Part shown: positions 13,611 to 13,737 of the stretch, piece by piece
Layout of the letters: each line of letters begins with the position of its first letter
Position numbering within the stretch: the first letter of the stretch is position 1
DNA from: Deltaproteobacteria bacterium
GTDB lineage: Bacteria; Desulfobacterota; Binatia; UBA9968; CAXXLF01
Assembly (NCBI GenBank): GCA_022571535.1
Contig: JACZXR010000016.1
Location: 1-13,737, forward strand
DNA length: 13,737 nt
Direction of reading: 5' to 3'
Notes under the pieces: generated by a model
Databases searched by the model: none
What the model saw: only the letters and a program-made list of their open reading frames with translations
Told to the model about the DNA's origin: nothing
Program-made: the position numbers and the translations under genes

Positions 13611-13737
13611 CCCCGATCCGAAATTAATCAGTCAAAGAAATCTTCCCTGATGAGCATCAGACCGCGACAAATACCTGTTTCAAGCATGAATCAGCAACTC
13701 ACGTTTAGTGTAGTTGCAGACCGACGATCAAAATGCC
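13611..13737. mobile_element. MITE-like element, copy 2, cut by the window edge
   Basis: The 127 bases starting CCCCGATCCG align without gaps to 386-512 with 7 mismatches (about 94% identity) and the same orientation. The left flank is TTAG rather than TTAA. The rest of the element, about 62 bases by comparison with copy 1, including its right inverted repeat, lies beyond the window. Conservation over the whole interior, not only the ends, shows that the two copies belong to one family that spread fairly recently. Confidence 0.85.

Noticed and set aside
382..13737. Composite transposon carrying the whole gene block between two element copies
   Set aside because: The interior is conserved housekeeping genes in ancestral order, no transposase is seen, and the second copy is cut by the window; independent insertions are simpler.

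Overview
The window reads as a stretch of bacterial chromosome of roughly even base composition. It is dominated by one long co-directional gene block on the minus strand and closes with a single plus-strand gene. Gene order pheA-hisC-aroF-tyrA-aroA-cmk-rpsA-sppA-ihfB-HIT-lapA, type I-beta DAHP synthase, a fused P-protein and an uncharacterised ChlI-like ATPase/VWA pair point to a Desulfobacterota-like ('deltaproteobacterial') genome. That lineage call is inference from synteny and protein style. No rRNA, tRNA, CRISPR array, phage gene or transposase was found.

Layout, following transcription from right to left on the minus strand: 12141-6767 holds five aromatic amino acid genes (pheA, hisC, aroF, tyrA, aroA), joined by 1-4 base stop/start overlaps. 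Next come cmk and rpsA (stop directly abutting start), sppA, ihfB, a HIT-domain hydrolase and lapA (6740-2153). After 26 bases follows a GTG-started Mg-chelatase-like AAA+ ATPase (2126-729), then a 348-base gap, then the first 126 codons of its presumed VWA partner, cut by the window edge. Functionally the block links chorismate-to-Phe/Tyr synthesis with CMP recycling, translation, a nucleoid protein and envelope proteins. The cmk-rpsA-ihfB-lapA backbone is also the Escherichia coli order.

On the plus strand, 12336-13385 encodes an exported NitT/TauT-type substrate-binding protein with its own good promoter and Shine-Dalgarno site, divergent from pheA. No transporter permease or ATPase accompanies it.

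The least expected content is non-coding. A 197-base MITE-like element (382-578) with 17-base terminal inverted repeats bounded by TTAA sits immediately upstream of the VWA start codon. A second copy, 7 mismatches in 127 bases, in the same orientation, starts at 13611 and runs off the window end. A third copy of the terminal sequence lies at 13411, opening a palindrome-rich segment. The second main oddity is aroA. Its reading frame seems to begin at an AUA codon in an ATAA overlap with tyrA, behind a strong Shine-Dalgarno, exactly where sister junctions have ATGA.
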